A stretch of 64,000 nucleotides of DNA from Magnaporthiopsis rhizophila (Eukaryota; Ascomycota; Sordariomycetes; Magnaporthales; Magnaporthaceae), in the NCBI GenBank assembly GCA_003049465.1, contig PYSS01000012.1, positions 124,001 to 188,000 on the forward strand. The letters run 5' to 3'. The position numbers were made by a program, and so were the translations under genes. Each line of letters begins with the position of its first letter. The first letter of the stretch is position 1. Shown in pieces: positions 11,562-23,139 of the stretch. Under the pieces are notes generated by a model. The model did no database searches and had not been told where the DNA came from. It saw only the letters and a program-made list of their open reading frames with translations.

Positions 11562-12994
11562 AAGACGTGCTGCTTGTTGCGGAATGATGAGGGGAGGGAA
11601 ATGGAATATGATAATAAAAAAAAAAAAAATGAGGCATGGGAAAAATATGATACGTCGGGGGCGGGCTTATCTTCGCTTCGATGTCGCCTTTTTTGGGGTC
11701 GTTACGGAGAAGGGATGCCTAGCCCGAAAGAGTGCGAGCAGTTCTTGATAGCTTCTCATTGGGCAGTCTGACCTGAGGGGTGATCAATTCAACGGCCACC
11801 ATCCATTTCCAAGGTACATGATGCATTCACCAGTGACCAATACTGCCTGCCGTCTCTCTTAATTCTTGCTTCTGCCGACGGCGGTTTTCTCGCCTCCGAT
11901 GCCCCCTTCCAGAATCATATGCTACGTTCCTCAAGACATCACACCCGTCCGTCATGTCGTTTCCCGCCCGATATCCTACATAACATACCTAGATTCCGGC
12001 ACGTCTTGTCGGCGATCAGGTAGATACCAAGGTAAAGATACCTCGGCCGCCGGGTTTCACCCGCAGGGGTATTTCGATCGCCCCTTTGGCCTATGGTCAC
12101 ACCCGCTGTTGGGTCAGTCCCCTTTTCTCTTCCCTTTTCGTCGGGAGCGTGCCTCAGGATGGCAGCCGGGGGGTTTGAGATCAGGTGGCACAAATCTCGC
12201 GCGCGCGGGACTGTGCATTTAGCAGCGGCCGGATGTCGGGCGGCCACAACTTCTCCGGGTGTTCCCCTTCGCTTTTCCACCACTGTCTGGTGTTGTTTCG
12301 GGACACAGTCGTTCGTGGCGCCGCACCGCTCCCTTTTGAACCTGTAACGATTGGTTTGGTTTGGTTTGGATGCCGCTCCTATTCCATGGAACCGACCGAT
12401 ATCGAAGACAGCATGGAGAATCTGGTGTGAGCAAAAAAGGAAAGAGGGGAGGAAAGGAAATTGGTGTTAGGTTCTATGCCGGGCTGGAGCCGCCCTGCCG
12501 AGGCGGGTATCGGCATAGTCAACGTCCCATGATCGCCTGGACCAGCCACGGTATCGATCAGTCGTACAGGATCGGGTCTTGTGATTGGATGCCTACCTAG
12601 GTGACCTGCCGAGTTTCTCGATATATTGGCTACCTACCTACATACACATCTGTTCCCGACTGGATCTAACCCATGGCAGCACATAGGAGTATGCAAACAG
12701 TAGATGACGCCGAGCCGATACTTGACCCCAGAGTATTGTTTATATCCAAATTATTATCCTGAAATGCGGTTGAAAACATTGCAAACACTTCCCGGCCCGG
12801 CTGCTCGGGACTGACTACATCCGAACCCGTTCCCTCCATATACATATATATAATGAGGCCAGTATGTGCCCCGCAGTGCTCGCAGAAACGGCGAGTATAG
12901 ATCAAATTTTCTAGGCACAAATATCTACCATTCTGGGACTTCTCCGACATGATCCCTTTACTCCATACACATACACGCACATACACGCACCTCC
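11562..12994. other. Convergent intergenic region between FKBP12 and the RING/ZZ gene
   Basis: Both neighbours end here, so the 1.4 kb should hold two 3' UTRs. There is an A-rich stretch at about 11613-11629. Open frames are short, and their translations show no domain or signal. Confidence 0.5.
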
Positions 12995-15900
12995 CTATCT
13001 CCCTCTTTCGTCAGCCTGGTGGAGAAAGGCGGTCGGGAACACATTGTTGTAACCCATGTAGGTGCCCGAGGAAAAGTCGCCGTTGATGTTCTTGACCTCG
13101 TGGATCTCAGCGCCCTTGGGAAACAACAGCTGGCCCTTGGGCACCGTGCCACCCTTATTCCAGGTTTCTGGCGGGTACCACGACCACCGCGCCTGCCGGA
13201 TCTGACCGGTGCCCCCGTCGGGTGGGAATGGCGGCGGCTGTTGACCATCAGCCAACGCGTCTGCTCCGCTACGTATGGGCCACGTCGCAGGGGCCGAGGA
13301 GCGCACATCGACCGTGACCAGGCGGTTGACGGTGCGTCCAGACTCGTCCGTCCACTGCCAGCGCTGCAGGTGCGGCGCGCCCTCGACCGGGTCGCTCAGG
13401 ACGTCGCGCCCGCCGACCAAGTCGCACTCTATCAGGCGGTACCACCGGCCCGGCCGGACCTCGCGAAATCCTACCATCACCATCTTGTCGCCGGCTTTGG
13501 GACACCGCCGCCAGCCCCGCGGCCCGTTCTCCTCGCTGATCTTGCCGACCTGGACAAGCCCCTCGTAGCAGCGCTCGCAGATGTCGTAGTTGCCAGGCTT
13601 CGAGTCCGGCTCCAGCCCGCTGGCGCACTTGTAGCAGTGGTACCGGCTGTGTGCCGGCGGTATTTCGAGCTGGCAGACGTCGCACCGAGTCTTGAACATC
13701 ATGGGCCTTGCCACGCCGATACCACTGGCACGGGGAGAGGTGGGCGAGAAGGGATAGACCTGAGGCGGTGAATTGACGGTTGGACTGTGCGGGGGCGTCG
13801 GCATAGCGGCCTGGGCGCCTGCGAGAGACGATCCCGGCTGGTGCTGTTCAAAAAGACGTAATGCCTCGGGCGCATGGTACCTGAGAGGGAGCAGGGGGTG
13901 CAGACACGAGTTCCCCTGGTTGACGCAATTGTTGCAGTAGCCCCAGTCGCCGTCGTTGCAGGCCCCGCATTGCCAGTAGCAGTCGGCGGCCCAGGCCTGG
14001 CACCGGGAGCAGAAAGCGCCCCTCTGCAGCCTCTCGGCCGGGTCCTCGAAGATGCCCCACGGTGCATCTGATCGGACGAACCGGCTCGCTGTGAGCGCGT
14101 GTCGTTCAGCCAGCTGAGGATTCTTCAACTTGGCCCTCTCCCACCGACGCCGTCCATCGTTGCCGAACCCGTACCACCCTCCGCAGCCCCTACCCTCCCT
14201 GTAACACCTCAGGCAGAGATTGTAATTTCCCCGGTCACACAACGCACAGTTGTAGTGCACTTCGTATTCAATATGCTCTCGCTGGCATTGCGAACAGGAC
14301 ACGTTCGGCTCCGGGTAAACTTCTTTGGCCATCGCTCTCGGTTGTTGCTGTAGGTGTTGTTGGTACCGTTGTTGCTGGTGCTGGTGCTGCGACTGCTGCT
14401 GCTGTTGTTGCTGTTGCTGATACTGCTGCTGCTGCACCGGCGCCGGCGAGAGGGCTGGCGGTGAGTCGGTTGAGAGTGGGTTCGATGTCGTGACAATTCC
14501 AATATCCGCCGGTCTTCCAACTCTCCGGCCCCTGTTGGAGCTGGTCTCGAAAGAAGGTGTGGTAATGGATGGCGGTGTGCCCTGGAGTCTGGTGCTAAAG
14601 GACAGCCCGGTGATGTCCTGGTCGGGCCGGGAAGCCGCTCCTGTTGGCATAGACTGAGAACTAGAGCTTCTCACATCCGAGATACCTGGCCGGGCGGCAG
14701 CGGCAGCAGAAGAAGCGTCGGCCGCGCTTGGCCTCGGAGGGCTGATGTCTGTTTGGGATCGAGCTACAGCTCGGGGAGGCTGTAGGCTGCCAGCAGTGGG
14801 GCCAACCAGAGACCCAGGAACCGTCGAGCTCCGGCCGCCACTCGCAGTGCGGCGCCGATGACGAGTCTCGTCGCGCACATCGAGGAAGGCCCCACTGGAG
14901 GGGGGCGTTACAGTGCGCCCGCTTTCCGCCTGGTTTGTGGCGCTGACGGAGCGGGTGTGCGTGTTGGAGTGCGAATGTCGCCGTGGCCTGGCAGGTGGCT
15001 GCGACGAGTCCCGTCGCTGAGTCTGTGGTCTTGACCCAGCAGGGCTCGCGCTGGAACCGGCGCTGCCACCGGACCTGGACTGTCGTGAGACGCTGCTGGG
15101 GTCGCTCCGCTGGTGCGAAGGTTGTGGCCGGGATCTTTCTCGCTGACGCCTGCGGTAGGCCTCGGTAATCTTACGGCTAAGCTCGTCGTTGTTTGTAAGA
15201 TCGAGATTCTCCAGATCTAGACCGTCCAGCAAACCCTCCTCTTGTATCTGCCGGGCAAACTCCTCGATCTCGCGATCAATGTCGACGGAGCCCGGGGACG
15301 AGGAGCTGATTAGAGACCTGATCGAGGACTGGTGCTCGATGATGTGGCGCCTCCTCGGCTGCTCTGAGGACTCGGCTGGGCGGCGGCGCGACTCGCTCCT
15401 GTGTCGCCTGCGGGAGCCGCTGCTGCCGTAGTCCTCCGACGACGGCCGCGACTCTGGCTGCAGCAGGATGCTCTGTTCGGCCTGCAGCCTGTTCTCCGCC
15501 TCGACGAGGAGCCGCCTTCTGCGCTCGCGTTCTCTGGCGTCCCGCGCCGGATCCCTGGGGCGGCCGCCGTTGCCGGCGCGCGCATCCGCGCTTGGCTCTC
15601 TGCTTCGGGCCACCGGCGTCGCGCCAGACGGCCGATGGCGCGACTCCCTCCCCGCGGCTCCGCGCGCCGCGGCGGCAGATGTCGACGTGACATCGCTGCT
15701 CCCCCGCCTGCGGGCCCCGCGCTGGGCGCGATGCCCGGCCTCGGCGATGGCCTCCTGTAGGCTCACGGCGCGAACTTCGTCGATCAAGCGGCGCTCCTCC
15801 TCGTCGAGGCGCAGCTGTTCAGGGGTCCTCCCGGCGATGTTGAGGCGGGGCAGGACAACGTCGCCGGGCTTGTACTTGGCGTCCATGCCGGCCTTTTCGG

Positions 15901-16484
15901 AGTCGGACCTGACCTTGTCCGGGTTCGCGGCCAGGAACATGTCGAGCAGGGTGGAAACGGTGGCATTGCGGCGAGTGTCGCGCACGGGGGCGCGGCAGGA
16001 AGGGCAGGTGAAGACGGGCGAGTCCGGGGCTGGCGGCGTGGGCGCGTTCTCAGCGGCCGCGGCCTGCCATCCAAACCACTCCTTGACGCAGGCGCCGCAG
16101 AAGGTGTGCAGGCAGTCCAGCAGTGTCAGCGGCTGGTACAGCAGGTCGGCACAGATCTAGGCCGCGTCGTCCCATGTCAGCAGCTGTCCGTCGGTCCTGT
16201 GTGCATGTGCAAACCGTGTCTGCGTGAGTGTAGAGGAGTCTGTGTGACGCTGGGGTGCGGGTTTGCGACACTAATAGCGGAGGATAGAGCGGGCGGGGAA
16301 GGACGGGATTGCATGCCCAACCGAGCGGGAACAGCTAGTCGAGGCGGCGACAAGAAAAAAAGACCCCCCGGGCAGGTGGACGTCCATCTCGCTCCTTCCA
16401 TCCCATTTTTCTCAACGCCTATGCTTGACTCACCGAACAAGTCAGTTCCTTCTCCAGATCGACCGAATGCTTGGGAGACCCCAT
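12995..16484 (-). CDS. Large RING finger protein with three ZZ-like zinc fingers (putative E3 ubiquitin ligase)
   Basis: Two exons, 16484-16434 and 16156-12995, encode 1070 residues. The short first exon, ending LEKELTCS at a GTGAGT donor, supplies the first RING cysteine. With it the RING reads C16, C19, C32, H34, C37, C40, C68, C71, a complete C3HC4 set. Residues about 130-600 are Ser/Arg-rich and probably disordered, with a Gln-rich run near 600-625. Three Cys-rich ZZ-like modules follow at roughly 632-675, 730-768 and 841-885. The C-terminus (about 890-1070) is Trp/Gly/Arg-rich and of unknown fold. The RING predicts E2-dependent ubiquitin transfer; the ZZ modules may bind substrate or N-terminal tails. 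I do not recognise a named orthologue. The start is the ATG at 16484; an upstream extension has no support. Confidence 0.85.
14341..14438 (-). repeat. Gln codon repeat (polyQ) in the RING/ZZ gene
   Basis: The coding strand carries CAG/CAA runs interrupted by His and Tyr codons, giving a Gln-rich tract with an uninterrupted stretch of nine Gln. The mix of CAG and CAA suggests moderate stability; length may vary between strains. Confidence 0.85.
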
Positions 16485-17495
16485 CGTGGTCCGCGCCCTT
16501 CAACCCCGTGGGCTGGGGCAATTTCGTCTGTGAAAGTGCAAGGCAACCAGTTGGGCGGCGACGAGGCGGAGAGTATGGGGACGCGAGAAGGGCGGTGGAA
16601 ATGGAGGATGGCACCCTCGCGGGCTTTGGGCGCCAAAATAGGTGTGGTATTTAGGTGGTGTGCAGCAGTTGCCAAGCATCCAATACCCAGACACGCACGC
16701 TGGGCTGGGCAGCTGCGGAGACGGCGGTCTGCGATTGAGTGCATGCCCTGACGCCTCAATCCCAGGCGGACGTTCGGCCTGCAGCTGCCGCTGGCGGCTC
16801 GGCGCTCGCCGCTGGGCAGTCCAGCTGGCTTCAAAGTGTGCGTCTGCCGTCGGAGCCCGACCCTCACTGTCTGCCCCGTGTGTGGGGGAAGATAAAGGGA
16901 GGGGCGGTGATCAGGTTTTTATTGGCCCGCTAGCGCCGACCAGGCTGGCTGCTGAGTTAGCCCTGTCGAGTGAGGGTGGGCATCCACGATGGTGCGAAAT
17001 CCAATCCAAGATCTGGGCCGTCTTGGTTCGTGCCCTGGCTTCCAGGCTCCATTGGCCTGCAGCGGAGTGGTGCCCGGTGTCTGGTAGGAGTAACCTCGCT
17101 GGCGAAGACGTTGGACAGTAATGTGCGACCACATCGACCAACAATATACAACGGAAAGAAGTTGACTTTATAACGAGCCCCCAATTCTAGCTTAGACCGA
17201 TAGACTAGGCTTACTGTTGACTTGACTCGAATCGCCGATCACGCCGCTTATATTAGATGGGATTCTGATATTAATCGGGGCTCATGAGAACTATAATCTG
17301 TAGCAAGTCGCTGTGCCGAATCGTAATTCAAATTGATCTGTTTCTGCTTAGATCCGGGTGGTTTATACTTGGGAACATGAGTTCGGTAGCATACATATGA
17401 ACTCGTAGAAACCAAATGAACACCAAAAGTTTTTTGATCTGTCCTAAAGAAAAAGACATGCACATGTGCCGACCATCGGCTCGGAGTCGGCCTGC
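16485..17495. other. Intergenic region upstream of the RING/ZZ gene
   Basis: This 1-kb stretch holds the promoter of the RING/ZZ gene and the 3' UTR of the enoyl-CoA hydratase gene; both are on the minus strand. The right part, about 17150-17460, is noticeably AT-richer than the surroundings. I see no coding sequence. Confidence 0.5.
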
Positions 17496-18492
17496 TTATT
17501 CGTGTGTCCACTCAGCCTTCTTCTTCTCCGCAAACGCCTTCATGCCGATCTTCTGGTCCTGGCTCCCAAACAGGCCGTGGAAGACCCTGCGCTCGTACTC
17601 GACTCCGTCTCTCAGCGGCAGGTCCTGGCTCTTGTTGACCACTTCCTTGCAGGCCTGCACGGCGACGCGTGAGTATCCCGCGATGGTCTCGGCCGTCTTG
17701 AGCGCCGCCTCCATCAGCTCCTCGTACGTGGCAAACGCCCGGGCCGCCACTCCCCACTGCGCCGCCTCGGTGCCGGTCATGGACTTTCCCGTCAGGATGA
17801 GCTCCATGGCCCGGGACTTGCCCACGGCCCTGGTCAGGCGCTGGCTCCCGCCCGCGCCCGGAATGGTGCCCAGCTTGATCTCGGGCTGGCCAAAGTTGGC
17901 GTTCTCGGTGCAGTAGAGGATGTCACACATGAGCGCCAGCTCGCAGCCGCCGCCCAACGCGTGGCCCGACACGGCCGCGATGATGGGCTTTTTGACCTGC
18001 GTCGTGAGCAGCGACCACGGCTCGATGAAGGACGACGTGTAGGCCTTGGAGAAGGTGAGCGGCGTCATCTCCTTGATGTCTGCCCCGGCAGCGAAGGCCT
18101 TTTGCGACCCCGTCAGGATGATGGCCGAGATGGAGTCGGATCCATTGAACTCCCGTAGCGCCGTGTTCAGCTCATCGATTAGCGGCGTGCACAGGGCGTT
18201 GAGCGCCTTGGGCCTGTTCAGCGTCACTATATTGGTGGGTGGTGGGTGGTGGTCAGCTTCTCAGGCATGTGACTGACATGCGACCCATGCAATGGCTTTG
18301 CGTCTATCTTGTATCAGTTTGAGAAACAATGGAGACGTGAACCTCACCCTGACCAACTCCTGGCTTGGGTTCCGACACCTCGATGAACTCATAATTCCTG
18401 CCGGCGGTCGCAGAGAAGCCCCTGATGACGCGAGGAAACGGCGAGGGCTGTATTCTACAGGCAAGTGGTCGGAGACCTCGGAGAGCGTTCAT
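17496..18492 (-). CDS. Mitochondrial short-chain enoyl-CoA hydratase (crotonase)
   Basis: Two exons, 18492-18348 and 18226-17496, encode 291 residues. The enzyme hydrates 2-trans-enoyl-CoA to L-3-hydroxyacyl-CoA, in mitochondrial fatty acid beta-oxidation and branched-chain amino acid breakdown. Residues 1-30 are basic and lack acidic residues (RGLRPLACR, RVIRGFSAT), typical of a mitochondrial targeting sequence. The crotonase core shows the oxyanion-hole segment AFAAGADIKEM and the GHALGGGCEL motif. Both catalytic glutamates are present, E144 in GGGCEL and E164 in FGQPEIKLG. This fits ECHS1-type hydratases rather than the isomerase or hydrolase branches. The intron sits between the presequence/first strand and the core. 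Confidence 0.94.
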
Positions 18493-19249
18493 TGTGTGAT
18501 TGAGTTTTGGGGTGTGAGTGGAAAGCGCCCTTCAGTGACACCACGATGAAGACGTGTACCTAGCTATGCAGAACGCAGAGTATTGAAGTTCAAGATGAAA
18601 ATATCGGTAGGTAGGTAGAAGCTACAAGTGAGGCGTCCCGCGCAGCAGGGGTAGCTTACATCATGTTGAGGAGCTTCCATTGCCATGCCTTGGAGCTCCA
18701 CGCGTTAAACCGTGCATACCCGAGGGTAACTGGGTCTGCGGGCCGCCGCATCCCACATCCCGCAGAGCCACACAGTAAAGCCACACAATAAAGCCGCACA
18801 GTAAAGCCACATATTGCCCAGACGCGTTGGGTCCAGGGGTGGATGGGCTGGGCTGGGCTGGGCCCCTGCCACAACTGCACACGCAACCAGGAACCACAGC
18901 GGTCTCCCGTGCATGAGCCAGATTTCACTAATCAAATTCGAGCCTCCATCCTTTTTTGTCCCAGTCGCGGACCACTTCCCTGTCGCAACCTAAGCCCCCA
19001 GATCTTTGGGCTCGATTCGCACCCGCCGACACAGCAGTCAGAAGAATTCTCGTCCGCGATCCACGAGCCTTTTTCGTTACCTCGCTCGGCCAGCCCATCC
19101 CGTCCTCCTAGACCATCCACGACCGCGTACACCCCCTGCCTGGTCTGACTGCGCCGTCCAGCTGCGAATCCAGTAGCCTTATCGCGCCATTATCGCGCCC
19201 CTCGCCGACGCTTCTTCGATCCGACCCTCCTATTAGGGAGGCCAACAAG
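18493..19249. promoter_or_regulatory. Divergent promoter region of enoyl-CoA hydratase and RER1
   Basis: The two start codons face away from each other across 757 bp. The region holds a short 13-bp tandem repeat (18766-18812) and a GGGCT repeat near 18846-18866. From about 18930 the top strand turns C-rich toward the RER1 ATG, as expected for its leader. No protein is supported. Confidence 0.5.
18766..18812. repeat. 13-bp minisatellite, about 3.6 copies
   Basis: Unit AGCCACACAGTAA is repeated three times, with one or two substitutions, at 18766, 18779 and 18792. A partial copy starts at 18805. Confidence 0.85.
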
Positions 19250-20130
19250 ATGGACTCCGCCGAGCCCGACCAGACGCCGTTTGCGGCCGTCAGCGCTCAG
19301 ACATCCAAAATATCCCGAGTCCGTCCTGTCCAGCCGTAGCCAGAGTCGTTTTTTGTCCACCTCCCTGCCGTTGCGCACCCGCTGACACGTGCAATATCGC
19401 CTCTCAAATCTAGCAATACCAAGCTCTCCTCGACAAGTCAACACCCTTTGTGCTATACAGATGGATCGGCACTGGCGTCACCCTGGTGCTTTTCTTTGTC
19501 CGCATTTTCGTCGCCCAAGGATGGTACATCGGTATGTTCAGCCCCTCGCCAATAGATCTCCTTCCCCTGGAGCTCTGTCGCGATTGCAGTTAAGTGTGTG
19601 GACTAATTATGTATGCTGGCGCTCGCAGTGGCATATGCACTGGGGATCTATCTACTCAACCTGTTCCTTGCCTTCCTGCAGCCCAAGTTCGACCCCTCCA
19701 ACGAGGCGCTGGACAATGAGATGGAAGACGGCTCTGTCGGGACGCTGCCAACCAAGCAGGATGAGGAGTTCCGCCCTTTCATCCGCCGCCTCCCCGAGTT
19801 CAAGTTCTGGCACACGGCCACTCGCGCCATCGTCATCAGCTTCTTGTGCAGCTGGTTCGAGATTTTCAACGTCCCCGTCTTCTGGCCCGTTCTGGTTATG
19901 TACTGGTTCCTTCTGTTCTTCCTTACTAGTAAGTTCTCATGATGCGGCGACTACGCTGTGCGCCCCCAGGTCTGATGTATGCGATACCGAGACGAAGCAT
20001 GCTGACCATTGCCGCGCGTTGCGCCTCTCCTTGTAATCTAGTGCGGAAGCAGATCCAGCACATGATCAAGTACCGATACGTCCCCTTCTCCTTCGGGAAG
20101 GCGCGGTACACACCCAAGAACAACTCATAG
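19250..20130 (+). CDS. RER1: Rer1 Golgi/ER retrieval receptor
   Basis: Four exons, 19250-19318, 19414-19531, 19629-19928 and 20042-20130, encode 191 residues, the normal family size. Rer1 is a four-span membrane protein of the cis-Golgi. It recognises polar residues in transmembrane segments of escaped ER proteins and unassembled subunits and returns them in COPI vesicles. Visible hallmarks are VLYRWIGTG, VAYALGIYLLNLFLAFLQPKFDPS, EFRPFIRRLPEFKFWH, and the tail KQIQHMIKYRYVPFSFGKARY, which holds the COPI-interacting region. Every exon join restores the family sequence. The first donor is GTCCGT, a poor match to consensus, but no other donor keeps the frame. A GCTGAC branch-like site lies 27-32 nt before the first acceptor. 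Confidence 0.95.
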
Positions 20131-20913
20131 TGGGTTCGTTCGGACGCGAGACTGCCAACCGGCTGGGAGGCAGCGTATCAAGATGGGCCTTGCGCCGCGT
20201 GACCCTGGTGTTCGCCGGTCGCGTGCCCGGCTCTATTACATCTTGGCGCCTTCTGGGGATTCCCATGTATCACGACACGGAGACACCATCTCTGGGCGGG
20301 TGGGCTTTGCCGGCCGCAGCTATCTCCAAGAATCTTTTAATGCTCCGACAGTTACAGCACCCTCAACTCGGGGGGTTCACTTCTACAATAGTTGCGCATC
20401 TTGCCACAGTCACACTTGACGGGCTGGGGCGAGACTGCAGCTTCCATCTAGCGGCTGGCTGCCTTTTTTGGGCGGGTTCAGGGGTGGGCTATCTGCATAC
20501 AGTTGGTTTGCGACAGGTTGGACTGTTCGCCGGAGTTCGTTCTTACTTGCCGCGTAGAGAGAGATCATTGTACGAGATAGCTAGAGTAGCAGCATATATG
20601 CGCACGATTTCGTATTTTGGAAGATGTGAATTGATTCGGATCGGAATCCAGCACTGCGAGGACGGTGCGGTTGGTAGACGCGGGCTCCAAGTGGGTCTGA
20701 CACGGTCTGACTTTCATGGCTGGCGACATGGGGCTTTTCGAAATCGAGCCGAATTTGGATAGTAGATTTGGATTTTACGCCTCGAGTAGCTCACACCTTT
20801 CTCACCACCACCATCACCACCACAAATAGATATCGCCTTGGCCAACGCCGCCACGCCCCGACAGTAGCGGCCGACACGCTCCTCCAAACTGGCGGCCGAT
20901 TGACACCGCCAGC
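20131..20913. other. Intergenic region between RER1 and PAF1
   Basis: It contains the RER1 3' UTR and the PAF1 promoter. A run of CAC/CAT triplets lies at about 20801-20823, just upstream of PAF1. No protein is supported. Confidence 0.5.
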
Positions 20914-22519
20914 ATGTCGTCCTCGGCGTCCCGCGGCGGCGGCGAACGCATGATCCACCAGGACTTCATCGCCCGCGTCCGCTTCTCCAACACGCTCCCG
21001 CCTCCTCCAAACCCGCCCAAGCTGCTCGAGATCCCAAACACCGGGCTCTCGAGCGGCCAGTACACGAATCCCGGCTTCGCCTCGCGTCTGGCGCGCGAGC
21101 AGCCTCTAAATATCGAGGCCGATGCCGAGCTGGGCATGCCCTTGGACCTGGTGGGAATGCCGGGCGTCTTTGACGGCGATGAGAGCTGTATGTCTTTTTT
21201 GTACGGCAGAGAAAAAGAAGAGTACTCGCGCTTGGCCCGGTGACTGACAACTCTCGCGACGAGGGGAACCGACAGCAATCCAACCTTCGGCGCATAACCC
21301 GGCGGTCAGCCCCCACGACAGGCCGCTCCTTCGACCGCTGGCGACACTGGGCAAGGCAAAGATGAGCGACACGGCTGTCTCGTTCCTGCGCAAAACCGAG
21401 TACATCGCCACCAAGCGCGGGCCGAGCGACGCCGCCTTCCTGCGGCCGGGGGCCAGGCGACCCGGGGCAGTGGCGCCGGTGCGGCGCGCACAGAAGCGGC
21501 CGAGCCCCGAGATCGACGAGGACGCGGGCACGCCGGCGCACGTCAAGCGCAAGATCGCGCAGTCTTTCAAGGCGGCCGCGCACGACCTCTCGGACCCGGC
21601 CAAGCACGTGCGGCACCCGCGCAGCCGGCCCGGTGCCCCCTCGCGCGCCACCATCGTCTCGGCCCTGCCGCTGCTGCCCGACCTCGACGCGTTCCCCGAC
21701 AGCGGCGCGTACCTGACGGTCAAGTTCCACAACCCGCCGCTGGCGGGTGTGCCCGGGGCCGATGACAGCTCGTACGACTCGCGCCTGCTGTCCTCCATCA
21801 TGATCCCCGTCGATAGGAGCGACGAGGAGGAGAGGAGGTTCGCGGCGGCGCTTGAGGCCTGGGAGCGCGACCCAAAGAGCATGCCCAGGCCCACCAACCC
21901 CATCGTCTACGACTTCTTCCTACCCCAGACGGCCGACGCCGGCGCAAAGTTCCGCCGCCGCTTCGACGTGGCCGACCCGGAGCGCGACGACGACGCGCTC
22001 TACACGACGGCGACGGGCGGCCGCGACGACAAGGGCTGCTTCCGGTTCCCGCGCGTGCGCCGCTTCGAGACGTCGGACGAGACGGAGCTGACGCACGAGT
22101 CCAAGTACGACGTCGAGGTGATCCTGTCGCTCGCCGACGACGGCGGCGCGGGCGTCGCCGGTCCAGCGGCCCTCATGTACCCCGTGATGCAGCGCACTAC
22201 GATAAGGTCGCAGCGCGGCAAGAACATCGCGAGGACCCGCGGCTTGGGTCTGCCCGACGACGACGAACAGCAGGGGATCGAACGCCTCGACATCACCGTT
22301 GAGGACCCGACCGCCGACGTGGCCGAGGTCATGGAGCAGTTCAAGACGGTGCCCCGCCCCGTCGAGGCCGAAGAAGACGACGACAACGATAACCCGGCCC
22401 GAGGTGGCAGCGACGACGAGAGGGGCACGCAGCAGCGGTCGGCCGCCCGCTCCCACAGTCCGGCGTCGGCCAACGGTGCCGACTCGGACGACCAGGACGC
22501 CGAGGGCGACGACGAGTAA
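20914..22519 (+). CDS. PAF1: PAF1 complex subunit Paf1
   Basis: Two exons, 20914-21187 and 21276-22519, encode 505 residues. Paf1 is the scaffold of the PAF complex, which rides with RNA polymerase II and promotes elongation, H2B ubiquitination, H3K4/K36 methylation and 3' end formation. The N-terminus has the family signature DFIARVRFSNTLPPPPNPPK; further on come SFLRKTEYIA, then DLDAFPDSGAYLTVKF and NPIVYDFFLP in the core. The C-terminal 90 residues are very acidic and Ser-rich, as in other Paf1 proteins. The splice join reads SIQPSAHNP, keeping the frame. The 88-nt intron uses GTATGT and CAG. The gene converges on the CAP10 gene across 620 bp. Confidence 0.93.
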
Positions 22520-23139
22520 AAGAAGGAAAGAGTGACTGACTGTCTTGGATCGGCCTCGACCGGCGGCGAGGCAAGAGACTGGAAAAACTGGCTGGCATGC
22601 ATGTACTTGTATCATATATAGCGCGGTGTTGCTGCCTCCATCATTGCTCGCATACCATTTATCATCTTTTATCTCGGGAGCAACTGCAAGGCGTTTTTTT
22701 AGAATCTCGGAGATGGAAATACGAGAGTTTGCCCCATCGACATGTCGAATGGATGGGGCACGGAAACGGGCTATAATCAGATAATTCAGAAACAGACAAG
22801 TCCAGCCCTTTCGAGACATGTGAGAGACCATGGAGAACAATTGGAGAGGATGAAGATATTTCCAAGTTCAAATAACGCCGATACCAGTATGCAATGATGC
22901 GCCATATACAAAAAAAGGACGTCCCTCATGAGTAATCTAGTAGCAAAGACGTCTCTCATCACATGTAAAGTAACAAATCGGGGTCGACTGTGACGTTCCC
23001 TACAGAGAAAACCCAATGTGTTCTCTATCATCATCAACCACACGGCCGTATCTGTGAAGGGTTGGTTTGGCATGTCAGTCTCTAGGTCGTCATCTTGGGG
23101 AGGGCGAGAATATCAAAGGGAGAACAGAAAAGAGAAAAC
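22520..23139. other. Convergent spacer between PAF1 and the CAP10 gene
   Basis: Both flanking genes end here, so the 620 bp should hold two 3' UTRs. It is AT-richer than the coding DNA and has no credible reading frame. Confidence 0.55.

Noticed and set aside
17150..17460. AT-rich stretch considered as a RIP-mutated transposon relic
   Set aside because: Too short and with no terminal repeats or coding remnants; ordinary 3' UTR/intergenic DNA explains it.
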